Made by a program: the position numbers and the translations under genes
In this document: positions 1 to 7,626 of the stretch, piece after piece
Layout of the letters: every line of letters starts with the position of its first letter
Numbering within the stretch: the first letter of the stretch is position 1
Notes under the pieces: generated by a model
Databases searched by the model: none
The model's input: the letters and a program-made list of their open reading frames with translations, nothing else
Told to the model about the DNA's origin: nothing
DNA from: DHVE2 group archaeon
GTDB lineage: Archaea; Thermoplasmatota; Thermoplasmata; Thermoplasmatales; Aciduliprofundaceae
Direction: 5' to 3'
Assembly: GCA_015520985.1 (NCBI GenBank)
Contig: WAOY01000175.1
Coordinates: 1 to 17,697, forward strand
Length of the DNA: 17,697 nucleotides

Positions 1-716
1 GTGGCATGGATGAAGATTGCGTAGTACGTGAACATCAGGAGAATGCCCGCGCAGTCCATGGCGAGGATTATCGTTTTCAGATAGGCATCGCGGGGGAATT
101 GCATCTTGCCCGGGTGCACGAAAAGTGGATGCTTCCTGCCCAGGTATATGAACCGGTATGCGATGGCCATCATTCCGGCGGAGAGGAGCGAATACAGGAG
201 GAGAAAATCTCCTTTCGTACTCCACCCGTTGGGGTTGCCCGAGGCGTCAAAGTGGGTGGCGAACACGTCTGGAAGCGAGGGATAAGTCAGAAGCATGTAA
301 AGGAAGAGCAGTCCGTAAATGACCGCCGGTGATATCTCCCATGGGAGGCCCGCCTTGATAGGAGCGATTCTCTCCGATGAAGCCCGCGCATCCCTCGCGC
401 CTGCCTCCTCCAGCACGGCGGAGGCGTAGCGAATCCCGAAGGGTATGAAGAGGAGCATGGGCACAATCCACAGCACGAGGAAATAGCCGAGGGAATCAGG
501 CACGAGGCAGAGCGGTAGCAGGAGGAGAGAATGAATGACCATGATTCTCCCCATGAACCGGTTCGTCTTACTCCACGATTCCTCGCTTGCAAGCGTGTGC
601 CCTATGCGGAACCCGAGGTAGGGATTCGGCCCGATTCTCGGAGCTACTAAGTACTGCGCGAGGGCAATCGCCAGGTAGAGGAGGTCAAGAAATAGGACGA
701 AGAGATCAATCAACAT
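1..716 (-). CDS. SdpI/DUF1648-like integral membrane protein (partial, C-terminus beyond left edge)
   Basis: The minus-strand frame is open from the ATG at 716 to the window edge, about 239 codons. Near residue 30 it has the SdpI-type signature NPYLGFRIGHT...SEESW...NR..G. Around residue 155 it has the DUF1648 signature THFDASGNPNGWSTKGD. Several hydrophobic segments indicate a polytopic membrane protein. The start is set by GGGAGGTGA just upstream; ATG 716 has about 4 nt spacing, and ATG 719 is a less likely alternative. It overlaps the end of the PadR gene, so the two are probably translated together and the regulator probably controls this protein. In Bacillus, SdpI is an immunity and signalling protein; that role should not be carried over. 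Seeing the SdpI-like motif before DUF1648 is unusual. Confidence 0.75.
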   Translation of the reverse strand, partial: MLIDLFVLFLDLLYLAIALAQYLVAPRIGPNPYLGFRIGHTLASEESWSKTNRFMGRIMVIHSLLLLPLCLVPDSLGYFLVLWIVPMLLFIPFGIRYASAVLEEAGARDARASSERIAPIKAGLPWEISPAVIYGLLFLYMLLTYPSLPDVFATHFDASGNPNGWSTKGDFLLLYSLLSAGMMAIAYRFIYLGRKHPLFVHPGKMQFPRDAYLKTIILAMDCAGILLMFTYYAIFIHA

Positions 717-1062
717 CATCACCTCCCAGCACGGCGTCGGCGCATTTCACCAGGGCGCGGTAGTCCGCGATGAGATCCTCGAGGAGCTTCTTCCCCTCCT
801 CTGTAAGCGAGTAGTACTTCCTGGGCACCCCCTTTCCGGGCTCTGTCCAGTACGCGTAAAGAATCTTTTTCTTGGTGAGGTACCTCAATACCGGGTACAC
901 CGTGGCGTCCTTCAATTTTATCTTCCCTCCCGTCTTCTCCTCTATGTACCTCTGTATCCCGTAGCCGTAACTCTCGCCGAGGTCATTGATTGCTTTCAGT
1001 ATCAGCAGGGTGTATATCCCGGAGCGCATCTCCCTCGCGATCTTCTCCCGCACCCTCTCCAT
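706..1062 (-). CDS. PadR-family transcriptional regulator
   Basis: This small winged-helix DNA-binding protein has 118 residues from ATG 1062. PadR features in order: RSGIYTLLILKAI opening helix, YGYGIQRYIEEKTGG, the recognition region LKDATVYPVLRYLTKKK, and the wing YWTEPGKGVPRKYYSLTEEGKKLLEDL. No ligand can be inferred. A GTG at 1071 would extend it by three residues, but a TATA-like stretch at 1079-1086 lies only about 12 nt from it; the ATG at 1062 fits a near-leaderless transcript better. The gene ends inside the start region of the SdpI/DUF1648 gene. PadR genes next to a membrane-protein gene are a common arrangement in which the regulator represses both, so autoregulation is likely. 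Confidence 0.93.
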   Translation of the reverse strand: MERVREKIAREMRSGIYTLLILKAINDLGESYGYGIQRYIEEKTGGKIKLKDATVYPVLRYLTKKKILYAYWTEPGKGVPRKYYSLTEEGKKLLEDLIADYRALVKCADAVLGGDDVD

Positions 1063-1072
1063 ACCTAACACC

Positions 1073-1095
1073 GTTATGTATATATTACTGTTATG
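1073..1095 (-). promoter_or_regulatory. padR promoter with candidate autoregulatory operator
   Basis: A TATA-like core (minus strand AATATATA, 1079-1086) is flanked by two copies of CATAAC on the minus strand (plus-strand GTTATG at 1073-1078 and 1090-1095), 17 bp apart. A short dyad, TAAC-nnn-GTTA, lies at 1066-1076. A repressor bound here would block TBP. Assignment to PadR is inference. Confidence 0.45.
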
Positions 1096-1203
1096 CCTCC
1101 GGGTATTTAAGGTTTTCCCGAAAAATTACCTCACTGCGATAGCATAGAATGGTGAGTGGCAAAACCCTGTTTTATACCACATAATCGCCCATCGGACGAA
1201 TTC

Positions 1204-1211
1204 TTTATATG
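1204..1211 (+). promoter_or_regulatory. TATA box of tRNA-Arg
   Basis: TTTATATG is centred about 26 nt before the first tRNA base, the usual archaeal spacing. A second TATA-like TTTTATACC lies upstream near 1170. Apart from these and the padR promoter, the gap 1072-1232 shows nothing else. Confidence 0.7.
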
Positions 1212-1232
1212 GGGGTTCTCAATACGGGTAAT

Positions 1233-1307
1233 GGGCGCGTGGCCTAGCCAGGATATGGCGGCAGCCTCCTAAGCTGCAGGTCGCGGGTTCGAATCCCGCC
1301 GCGCCCG
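1233..1307 (+). tRNA. tRNA-Arg (anticodon CCT)
   Basis: The 75-nt cloverleaf has a 7-bp acceptor stem GGCGCG-type (GGGCGCG with CGCGCCC, 1233-1239 and 1300-1306) and discriminator G1307. The anticodon stem is GCAGC/GCTGC around loop CTCCTAA, giving anticodon CCT, which reads AGG. The T arm is GCGGG-TTCGAAT-CCCGC. There is no intron, and the 3' CCA is not encoded. The unknown 106-residue ORF begins 12 nt after the tRNA end, so the primary transcript probably continues into it. Confidence 0.96.
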
Positions 1308-1319
1308 CTGGTGGCGAGG

Positions 1320-1640
1320 ATGGCCAAGGTTAATCTCACCAAGGAGGAGAAGGAAAAGTTGAGGAAGATGTTCCCCAAGGCCGATGTGGAGGTCATGCTT
1401 TCTCACCACTCCCCCCTTTACCACGGGAACATATACCCCATCGACGGGAAGACGAAGCCCCTCCTGGATGTGTACTTTTACTTCAAGGACGGAAAGGTCT
1501 TCACGTACTACGAGGGGTTTGTCTGGATCGCTCCGGAGGACAAGGTGTACGTTAAGGTGATGGAGGTTCTCACCCTCACCAAGGGTGGAAAGGTGAAGGT
1601 GGAAAACGGAATGAAGCACTACTTCGGCGTGAAGAAGTGA
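1320..1640 (+). CDS. conserved-looking hypothetical protein downstream of tRNA-Arg
   Basis: I do not recognise this 106-residue soluble protein. It starts with a basic helix (MAKVNLTKEEKEKLRKMF), followed by alternating aromatic beta-strand-like stretches such as LLDVYFYFKDGKVFTYYEGFVWI and a basic C-terminus (HYFGVKK). There is no signal peptide, membrane helix or metal motif. A GTG at 1311 would lie only 3 nt after the tRNA; ATG 1320 is preferred, with weak GGTGG upstream. It has no promoter of its own in the 12-nt gap, so it should depend on the tRNA promoter. Its stop codon abuts the stop of the convergent iron-transporter gene (TGATCA junction). Confidence 0.75.
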   Translation: MAKVNLTKEEKEKLRKMFPKADVEVMLSHHSPLYHGNIYPIDGKTKPLLDVYFYFKDGKVFTYYEGFVWIAPEDKVYVKVMEVLTLTKGGKVKVENGMKHYFGVKK

Positions 1641-2498
1641 TCACACGTCCACGCCGAAGAATATTCTTATCACCATACCTATCACGAAGGATATCGCCGC
1701 TATGCCGAAGCTCATCGCCGCCATCTCCGCGAAGAGCCTTTTGAACGATAGTTCCTGCACCACGGACACGAAGAAGGTGAATATGAAGATCGCAAATAGC
1801 CCCGCTATCAGCGTGCCTATCAGGGCAAAGTAGTAGTGCGTGAGGATGAAGTACGGTGCAATCAGCAGCATTACCGTGAGGAAGTACGCAAGGCCGGTGT
1901 ATGCGGCGGCCTTACCCGGGCGCTCGAACTTCTCCGACTTGCGCGAGAGGTACTCCGACGATGCCATGGACATCGCCGCGGCCAGGCCGGTTATGAGGCC
2001 CACGATACCAGTGAGACGGGTGTTCTGCAGCGCGAAGGTCAGACCTGCGAGGGCGCCCGTGAGTTCAACGAGGGCATCGTTTAGCCCGAGGACCATTGAG
2101 CCAACGTAGTCTATTTTCTCCTCCTTTATCATCTTGATCAACGCCCTCTCGTGCTCCACCTCGTCCGCTATTATGGCGTCCACTCCCTTAACCTTGCCCC
2201 GAACCTTCCCGTACTCATCCTGGGCCTCGCCCTCCCCCATCTCCATCATCTTTATGGCGAAGGTCACCCCGAATATGCGGGATATGAAGAGGTACTTCCT
2301 TATCTTCCGGCGGTCCGGTTCCACGTCTTCGCCGGTCATCGCTCTCCAGAATTTGTAATGCCTCAACTCGTCCTCGGCTATCTTCTCCAGGACTTCGCGG
2401 TTGTTCTTTGACCTCTTTGCGAGTTCGAGATAGACGTGATGCTCCGTGATCTCGTTCCTCTGAAACTGCAGAATCTTATCGCGAAGTTCCCGGTCCAT
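1641..2498 (-). CDS. ferritin-like domain / VIT1 (CCC1) family membrane iron protein (MbfA-like)
   Basis: The protein has 285 residues. Residues 1-128 form a ferritin-like four-helix domain with di-iron ligand candidates E16 or E19, E44xxH47, E86/E91 and E113xxH116. Residues 130-285 form a VIT1/CCC1 domain opening with GSMVLGLNDALVELTGALAGL and containing about five membrane helices. Known relatives of this rubrerythrin-VIT fusion, such as bacterial MbfA, export iron or manganese, and the cytosolic ferritin-like part senses or collects metal. That function is inferred here. A TATA box (2519-2527) centred about 25 nt before ATG 2498 argues for a leaderless mRNA and against longer in-frame extensions. 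It lies just downstream of rpsJ but has its own promoter. Confidence 0.92.
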   Translation of the reverse strand: MDRELRDKILQFQRNEITEHHVYLELAKRSKNNREVLEKIAEDELRHYKFWRAMTGEDVEPDRRKIRKYLFISRIFGVTFAIKMMEMGEGEAQDEYGKVRGKVKGVDAIIADEVEHERALIKMIKEEKIDYVGSMVLGLNDALVELTGALAGLTFALQNTRLTGIVGLITGLAAAMSMASSEYLSRKSEKFERPGKAAAYTGLAYFLTVMLLIAPYFILTHYYFALIGTLIAGLFAIFIFTFFVSVVQELSFKRLFAEMAAMSFGIAAISFVIGMVIRIFFGVDV

Positions 2499-2518
2499 AC
2501 GTGCAGAACTGCGGAAGG

Positions 2519-2527
2519 ATATAAAAG
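2519..2527 (-). promoter_or_regulatory. TATA box of the ferritin-like/VIT1 gene
   Basis: CTTTTATAT on the minus strand is centred about 25 nt before ATG 2498, which predicts a leaderless transcript. It touches the hairpin that follows rpsJ. Confidence 0.65.
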
Positions 2528-2544
2528 ATTTTCCCGAGAAAATC
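2527..2544 (-). terminator. hairpin at rpsJ stop, possible str-operon terminator
   Basis: A perfect 7-bp inverted repeat (GATTTTC / GAAAATC, 4-nt loop) overlaps the rpsJ stop codon and is followed on the minus strand by TTTTAT. The stem is AT-rich and weak; archaeal termination may rely mainly on the T-run. Confidence 0.45.
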
Positions 2545-2857
2545 AGGACTTGAGCTCGATCTCGATGTGTATCCCGTCGGGGATCTGTATGCGCATGAGC
2601 TGCCTCAAGGCGCGCTCGTCGGCGTCGATGTCTATGAGTCTCTTGTGGATCCTCATCTCCCAGCGCTCCCAGGTCTCCGATCCTTCGCCATCGGGTGCCT
2701 TGCGCACGGGAACCACTAGCCTCTTGGTCGGGAGCGGTATCGGGCCATGCATCTCCACGCCGGTGCGCTCCGCTATCTTCTTTATCTGGTTGCACACCTC
2801 GTCAACCTTGCGGTGGTCGGTGCCGCTGAGCTTTATACGGGCCCTGTACACAGCCAT
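2543..2857 (-). CDS. rpsJ: 30S ribosomal protein uS10
   Basis: This 104-residue small-subunit protein of the ribosomal head has the archaeal/eukaryotic S10 (S20e) pattern: [53 protein letters not shown] and [35 protein letters not shown] 2857 is chosen over an upstream in-frame start because AGGTGA lies 5 nt before it and the family begins MA.ARIKLSG-like. It is the last gene of the tuf-rpsJ transcript, 31 nt after tuf. This tuf-rpsJ order is typical of archaea. Confidence 0.97.
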   Translation of the reverse strand: MAVYRARIKLSGTDHRKVDEVCNQIKKIAERTGVEMHGPIPLPTKRLVVPVRKAPDGEGSETWERWEMRIHKRLIDIDADERALRQLMRIQIPDGIHIEIELKS

Positions 2858-2888
2858 AAAAATCACCTAAATAAAAGGGGAGAGGGGT

Positions 2889-4184
2889 TTACATCTGCTT
2901 CTTCTCGACCTCTATGCACTGACCCGCGGCCACGGTCTGGCCCATGTCGCGCACGGCGAAGCGGCCCAGCTGGGGTATCTCCTTCACGGGCTCTATCACC
3001 ATGGGCCTGGTGGGCCTTATCTTCACTATGGCTATATCGCCAGTCTTTATGAAGTCGGGGTGCTCCTGCTTGGTCGAGCCAGTCCTCGGGTCGAGGGTCT
3101 TTATTATCTCCTCGAATGTGCACGCCACCTGCGCGGTGTGCGCGTGGAACACCGGGGTGTATCCGGGCGCTATGACGCTGGGGTGGTTCAGCACGACGAT
3201 CTGCGCGGTGAAGGTCTTCGCGACGGTCGGCGGGTTGTCGGTGTGGCCCGCGACGTCTCCGCGCCTTATGTCCTTCTTGCCAACGCCTCTCACGTTGAAT
3301 CCTATGTTGTCGCCGGGCTTCGCCTCCTTCATGGGCTGGTGGTGCATCTCAATGCTCTTCACCTCGCCGCTCACGTTGGCGGGCATGAACACGACCTTGT
3401 CGCCCACGCGCAACACGCCGGTCTCAACGCGGCCAACCGGAACCGTACCGATACCTGTGATGCTGTAAACGTCCTGCACGGGCACGCGCAGAGGCTTGTC
3501 TATGGGCTTCGGAGGCACCTCCAGCGAATTGAGGGCTTCCAGCAGGGTCATGACCTTCTTGCCCTTGAACTCGGTGCCCTTCCACCAGGGCATGTTCTCG
3601 CTGGGCTTCATTACGTTGTCGCCCTTGTAACCGCTGATGGGTATGATGGGCACGTCCTTCCAGCCGAGCATCTTCAGGAGCTTCTCCACTTCTGCCTTGA
3701 CCTCCTTGAACCTCTCCTCGCTGTACGGGGGCTTGGTGGCGTCCATCTTGTTGATCGCCACTATTAGCTGCGGAACACCCAGGGTCTTAGCCAGGAAGAG
3801 GTGCTCCTTGGTCTGCTCCATGACGCCCTCGGGAGCAGCCACGATCAGGATCGCGGCGTCCGCCTGCGAGGTACCGGTGATCATGTTTTTGACGAAGTCC
3901 CTGTGTCCAGGGGCGTCTATGATTGTGAAGTAGTACTTGTCGGTGACGAACTTCCTGTGCGCCACATCTATGGTCACTCCTCTCTCCCTCTCTTCCTTCA
4001 GGCGGTCCATGACCCACGCGAACTCGAAGGTGGCCTTGCCCTTCTCCTCGGCCTCCTTCCTGTACTGCTCGATTATCCTCTGGTCTATCTCTCCGTGCTC
4101 GTAGAGCAGTCGGCCCACTGTGGTGCTCTTTCCGTGATCCACGTGTCCGATGAACACGATATTCAGATGCTCCTTTTCTGCCAT
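2889..4184 (-). CDS. tuf: translation elongation factor EF-1alpha
   Basis: The 431-residue GTPase delivers aminoacyl-tRNA to the ribosome. G motifs: GHVDHGKST at 13-21, the switch region RGVTID at 68-73, DAPGH at 90-94 and NKMD at 145-148. Beta-barrel domains 2 and 3 follow ([42 protein letters not shown]). GGAGGT lies 7 nt before the start. The gene has its own TATA box, in a 152-bp gap after fusA. Confidence 0.98.
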   Translation of the reverse strand: MAEKEHLNIVFIGHVDHGKSTTVGRLLYEHGEIDQRIIEQYRKEAEEKGKATFEFAWVMDRLKEERERGVTIDVAHRKFVTDKYYFTIIDAPGHRDFVKNMITGTSQADAAILIVAAPEGVMEQTKEHLFLAKTLGVPQLIVAINKMDATKPPYSEERFKEVKAEVEKLLKMLGWKDVPIIPISGYKGDNVMKPSENMPWWKGTEFKGKKVMTLLEALNSLEVPPKPIDKPLRVPVQDVYSITGIGTVPVGRVETGVLRVGDKVVFMPANVSGEVKSIEMHHQPMKEAKPGDNIGFNVRGVGKKDIRRGDVAGHTDNPPTVAKTFTAQIVVLNHPSVIAPGYTPVFHAHTAQVACTFEEIIKTLDPRTGSTKQEHPDFIKTGDIAIVKIRPTRPMVIEPVKEIPQLGRFAVRDMGQTVAAGQCIEVEKKQM

Positions 4185-4229
4185 TTTGGTTACCTCCTTT
4201 TCCGTTTTCTCAACCCCATATGCTCATGG

Positions 4230-4238
4230 TATATAAAT
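4230..4238 (-). promoter_or_regulatory. tuf promoter (TATA box)
   Basis: Minus-strand ATTTATATA is preceded by a purine-rich BRE-like AAAAGC. A start site about 26 nt downstream would give a leader of roughly 24 nt holding the GGAGGT ribosome binding site. Confidence 0.65.
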
Positions 4239-4296
4239 GCTTTTGCTCACGGCCTGTGGTGCAGGACGCCATAGAAACATCTACCGGCTGGGAATT

Positions 4297-4336
4297 CATA
4301 AAAGAAGGGGACAGAATCAGAAAAGGGTGGGAAAAA
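4297..4336 (-). terminator. T-rich tract after fusA
   Basis: Immediately after the fusA stop, the minus strand has T5 (4332-4336), T4 (4321-4324) and T4 (4300-4303). This fits archaeal intrinsic termination or attenuation between fusA and tuf. No clear hairpin is seen. Confidence 0.4.
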
Positions 4337-6541
4337 TCAGAGACCCGCGTAATACGCCTCGTCGTAGGGCTCGGGCTTGAGACCCTTCCTCTCGCGGATC
4401 TGCCGGACTATCTGCGGCTGCAGTTCCCTTGGTACCCTCTCATATCCAGCGTTCTCGGTGCTCCAGAGCACCCTGCCGCCGGTTGCGCTGCGAATGGCGG
4501 AGGCGAAACCGAACATCTCGGCCACGGGGGCCTTCGCATGGATTATTGTCTGGTACTCCTCCTGCTCCATGTCCACTATTACTCCGCGCCTCTGCTGGAT
4601 TTCTCGTGTAACCGCGCCCACGAGCTCAGTGGGAACGTTCACGTAGACCTTCTGGATGGGTTCGAGGAGAACGCGGTTGCCCTGGCACATCGCACCGTAT
4701 ATCGCGTTGCGCACCGCAGGAATGACTTGAGCGGGTCCACGGTGTATGGAGTCTTCGTGCAGCTTAGCGTCCACCAGCTTGACCTTCACGCCGTAGAGCT
4801 TTTCGTTGGCCAGCGGGCCCTTCTCCACCGCCTCGAAGAAGGCCTGCTTCACCAGTTCCATGGTCTCGTTGAGGTACTGCACGCCCCAGGTCATGTCCAG
4901 CAGGATGTTCGGGCCCCTTATTGCCTCGATCTTTTTCGCCTCTTCCCTCGGGAGCCCGGCCTCCTCGAGCTTCTTCGTTATGGTCTTCCTGTCCTTTATG
5001 CGGTCCATCTCGGGTATCTCGCCGTCCACTATCGCCTGCACAACGCCCTCCTCAAGGGGCTCCACCTCGATGTAGAACTTGTTGTGCTTGTTGGGGCTCT
5101 TGCCCTCAAAGGGCCCTCCTTTATGGTCCACCGTCTCGCGGTACACCACTATGGGCGGCGAGGTGATCACTTCGACCTTGTAGTCGTTCACTATCCTGTA
5201 TATGGTGACCTCCAGGTGCAGTTCGCCCATTCCGCTGAGCAGGTGCTCGCCAGTCTCCTGATTTATCTCGACCTTCAGGCTCGGATCCGCCTTGGAGATC
5301 AGGCGGAGCACCTCAATGAGGCGGGGTAGGTCCTTGGTGTGCTTTGCCTCAATGGCCACGGTGACCACGGGCTCGCTGTAGTGCTTCATGGGCTCGAAGG
5401 GCTCTATATCGGGCACGGAGGCCACGGTGGAACCTGCGATGGCGTCCTTCAATCCTATTATCGCAGGTATGTTCCCCGCATCCAGCTCGTCCACCTGGAT
5501 CCTGTCGGGACCCACCATCATGGAGAGCTGCTGTATGCGGTACTTCCTGTTCCCCATGCCTATGATGTACAGCTCCTGGCCCTTGCGGAGAGTTCCGCTG
5601 AAGAGCCTCCCGACCGCGACCTCGCCGGCATGGGGATCCATAACGATTTTGGTGACCATCATGGCCACAGGCCCCTTGGGATCGCAGGCGAGCATGGCCT
5701 TCCCGATGGGGCTTTCCAGATCCCCTTTCCATATCTTAGGTATCCTGTACCTCTGCGCCTCCTTAGGATTCGGGAGGTGCTTGACCACCATGTCGAGAAC
5801 GACCTGATGCAGGGGAGCCTTCTTGGCGAGTTCCTTCTGCTTCCCCTGCTCCAGGTGCTGGAACACGTCCTTGAAGGTTATCCCCGTCTTCTTCATGAAG
5901 GGCACGCTAATGGCCCAGTTGTGGTACGCAGAACCGAAGGCGACGCTTCCATCCTCCACGCGGACCATCCACTTATCGCGGAACTCTGGCTCGGCGTACC
6001 TGCGGATTAGCTTGTTCACTTCCCTTATTATCTTCTCGAAGCGGGCCATCATCTGCTGCCCGTCAAGCTTGAGCTCGTTGATCAGGCGGTCCACTTTGTT
6101 TATGAAGAGAACGGGCCTGACCCTCTCGCGCAGAGCTTGACGAAGCACGGTTTCTGTCTGGGGCATTATTCCCTCGACTGCACATACCACGAGGATAACT
6201 CCGTCCACCGCCCTCATGGCACGGGTAACATCGCCACCGAAGTCCACGTGACCGGGGGTATCTAGGAGATTGATGAGGTACTCTCTCCCCTCGTACTCGT
6301 GGACCATGCTCGCGGCCGCGGTGTTTATCGTGATGCCTCGGGCCTGCTCCTGCTCATCGAAATCCAGCACGAGCTGCTTTCCCGCGAGCTCCTCACTCAT
6401 CATCCCCGCGCCCGCAATAAGATTATCGCTGAGCGTGGTCTTCCCGTGGTCTATGTGGGCTACCGTCCCTATATTCCTTATCCTCTCAACGTCACGCATT
6501 ATCTCCATCGCTTTGCGAATGTTATCCTCCTTCCTTCCCAT
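4337..6541 (-). CDS. fusA: translation elongation factor EF-2
   Basis: The 734-residue GTPase drives ribosomal translocation. G1 AHIDHGKTT is at 28-36, the switch QARGITIN at 66-73, DTPGH at 94-98 and NKVD at 148-151. Domain IV holds [11 protein letters not shown], in which the second His (about residue 600) is the site modified to diphthamide in archaea and eukaryotes. Length matches archaeal EF-2. AGGTGA lies 5-6 nt before the ATG, and the gene follows rpsG by 10 nt. The diphthamide amidase gene lies at the other end of this operon, on the opposite strand. Confidence 0.98.
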   Translation of the reverse strand: MGRKEDNIRKAMEIMRDVERIRNIGTVAHIDHGKTTLSDNLIAGAGMMSEELAGKQLVLDFDEQEQARGITINTAAASMVHEYEGREYLINLLDTPGHVDFGGDVTRAMRAVDGVILVVCAVEGIMPQTETVLRQALRERVRPVLFINKVDRLINELKLDGQQMMARFEKIIREVNKLIRRYAEPEFRDKWMVRVEDGSVAFGSAYHNWAISVPFMKKTGITFKDVFQHLEQGKQKELAKKAPLHQVVLDMVVKHLPNPKEAQRYRIPKIWKGDLESPIGKAMLACDPKGPVAMMVTKIVMDPHAGEVAVGRLFSGTLRKGQELYIIGMGNRKYRIQQLSMMVGPDRIQVDELDAGNIPAIIGLKDAIAGSTVASVPDIEPFEPMKHYSEPVVTVAIEAKHTKDLPRLIEVLRLISKADPSLKVEINQETGEHLLSGMGELHLEVTIYRIVNDYKVEVITSPPIVVYRETVDHKGGPFEGKSPNKHNKFYIEVEPLEEGVVQAIVDGEIPEMDRIKDRKTITKKLEEAGLPREEAKKIEAIRGPNILLDMTWGVQYLNETMELVKQAFFEAVEKGPLANEKLYGVKVKLVDAKLHEDSIHRGPAQVIPAVRNAIYGAMCQGNRVLLEPIQKVYVNVPTELVGAVTREIQQRRGVIVDMEQEEYQTIIHAKAPVAEMFGFASAIRSATGGRVLWSTENAGYERVPRELQPQIVRQIRERKGLKPEPYDEAYYAGL

Positions 6542-6551
6542 CTAAATCACC

Positions 6552-7118
6552 TTACCTCGCTGAGGCAGCCACGCGCTCTATCTCCTCCTTCTTGGAGACT
6601 GCGTAGCTGGATACATCGTTCCTAGATGCCTTGATTATCTCGTCCGCCAGGCACTCCGCCGCGGATTTGGTGTTGCGGAAGCTGGCATTCACAGCTCCCA
6701 GCGCGATATTCCTGAGCGCAATGTCCACGCGCCTGGAAGGCGCGACGTCCACGGCTTTAGGAACTGCGATTCCGGCCATCTTCAGCCTGGTAACCTCCTC
6801 TCGGGGAGCGGCATTCACTATCGCATTCACGAGAACCTGCACGGGGTTCTGCTTGGTCCTCTTCTCTATGATCTCGAAGGCCTCCTTCACCACGCGGTAG
6901 GCGCTCATCTTTTTGCCAGTGTACTTCTCCGTCCTCATCATGTTGTTTATGAGCCTCTCCACTATGTTCACCTGCGTCTTGCCCAGGTGCTTCTTCACGT
7001 GCCTGCCGTGGGTGTGGAGCACCAGGCGAGCGTCCAGGTTGATGTACTTCACCAGTCCAGGATCGTTCACCACCACATCGTCCACGGGATACTTACCAAA
7101 TATGCGAAATTCAGCCAT
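6552..7118 (-). CDS. rpsG: 30S ribosomal protein uS7
   Basis: The protein has 188 residues and is an assembly initiator of the 30S head, binding the 3' major domain of 16S rRNA. Archaeal uS7 features include [62 protein letters not shown] and [27 protein letters not shown] ends about 5 nt before the ATG and overlaps the rpsL stop, so the genes are translationally coupled with a 4-nt gap. Confidence 0.97.
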   Translation of the reverse strand: MAEFRIFGKYPVDDVVVNDPGLVKYINLDARLVLHTHGRHVKKHLGKTQVNIVERLINNMMRTEKYTGKKMSAYRVVKEAFEIIEKRTKQNPVQVLVNAIVNAAPREEVTRLKMAGIAVPKAVDVAPSRRVDIALRNIALGAVNASFRNTKSAAECLADEIIKASRNDVSSYAVSKKEEIERVAASAR

Positions 7119-7122
7119 GGTA

Positions 7123-7551
7123 TCACCTCACCGGCTTCTCCTTGCGTCCGCGCACGAGTTCCTGGAGCGAAATACCGTTGACCTTGATGACCTTGTACCT
7201 CACTCCCGGAATATCTCCCTTGGACCTCCCCAGCCTGCCACCTATTCCCTCTATCACAACCTCGTCGTGCTCGTCGATGAAATTTATTGCTCCGTTCCCC
7301 GGGGCGAAGGCGGTCACGACGCGGCCATTCTTGATCAGCTGCACCTTGACGCACTTCCTTATGGCGGAGTTGGGCTGCTTCGCCTCTATTCCCACCTTCT
7401 CTATCACTATACCCCTGGCCTGCGGTGAGCCCTCCAGTGGGTCGCTCTTCTCCTTCAGGCGAAGTACCCTTCTCTTGTAATAGCGGTCGCTCCACCTGAG
7501 CTTCTGGCGATCGTTACGCAACTTCCTTGCGGTGTAAAGTCCATTCGGCAT
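7123..7551 (-). CDS. rpsL: 30S ribosomal protein uS12
   Basis: This 142-residue decoding-centre protein has the archaeal-size N-terminal extension. Signature stretches are [31 protein letters not shown], the decoding loop with PNSAIRK, and [10 protein letters not shown] near the C-terminus. AGGTGAT lies 6 nt before the start. It is the first gene of the str unit; the divergent dph6 gene begins 75 bp away. Confidence 0.98.
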   Translation of the reverse strand: MPNGLYTARKLRNDRQKLRWSDRYYKRRVLRLKEKSDPLEGSPQARGIVIEKVGIEAKQPNSAIRKCVKVQLIKNGRVVTAFAPGNGAINFIDEHDEVVIEGIGGRLGRSKGDIPGVRYKVIKVNGISLQELVRGRKEKPVR

Positions 7552-7589
7552 GAAGCATCACCTTTGTAAAGCACCTAAAAGAGCATCCC

Positions 7590-7605
7590 TATAAAAATTT
7601 TATTA
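7590..7605. promoter_or_regulatory. shared divergent promoter of rpsL operon and dph6
   Basis: The AT-only 16-mer TATAAAAATTTTATTA can be read from both strands. On the minus strand, the box centred near 7594 predicts a start near 7568 and a leader of about 17 nt with the rpsL ribosome binding site. On the plus strand, a box centred near 7600 predicts a leaderless start at ATG 7627. Confidence 0.6.
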
Positions 7606-7626
7606 CCTTCCTCCCATGCACGTCGG

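Noticed and set aside
1233..1307. tRNA-Arg as an integration (att) site
   Set aside because: No integrase gene and no repeated copy of the tRNA 3' end noticed in the window; the downstream ORF looks like host sequence.
1311..1319. GTG start for the ORF after tRNA-Arg
   Set aside because: Only 3 nt from the tRNA 3' end, leaving no leader; ATG 1320 is more plausible.
2499..2795. N-terminal extension of the VIT1 gene by 99 codons
   Set aside because: It would run antisense-free through rpsJ in another frame. The ferritin-like domain begins at MDRELRD and the TATA spacing fixes the start at 2498.
4220..5329. Long plus-strand open frame (369 codons) antisense to EF-2
   Set aside because: It lies opposite conserved fusA codons, and its His/Leu-rich composition is typical of an antisense shadow in GC-rich DNA. 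It matches no family I know.
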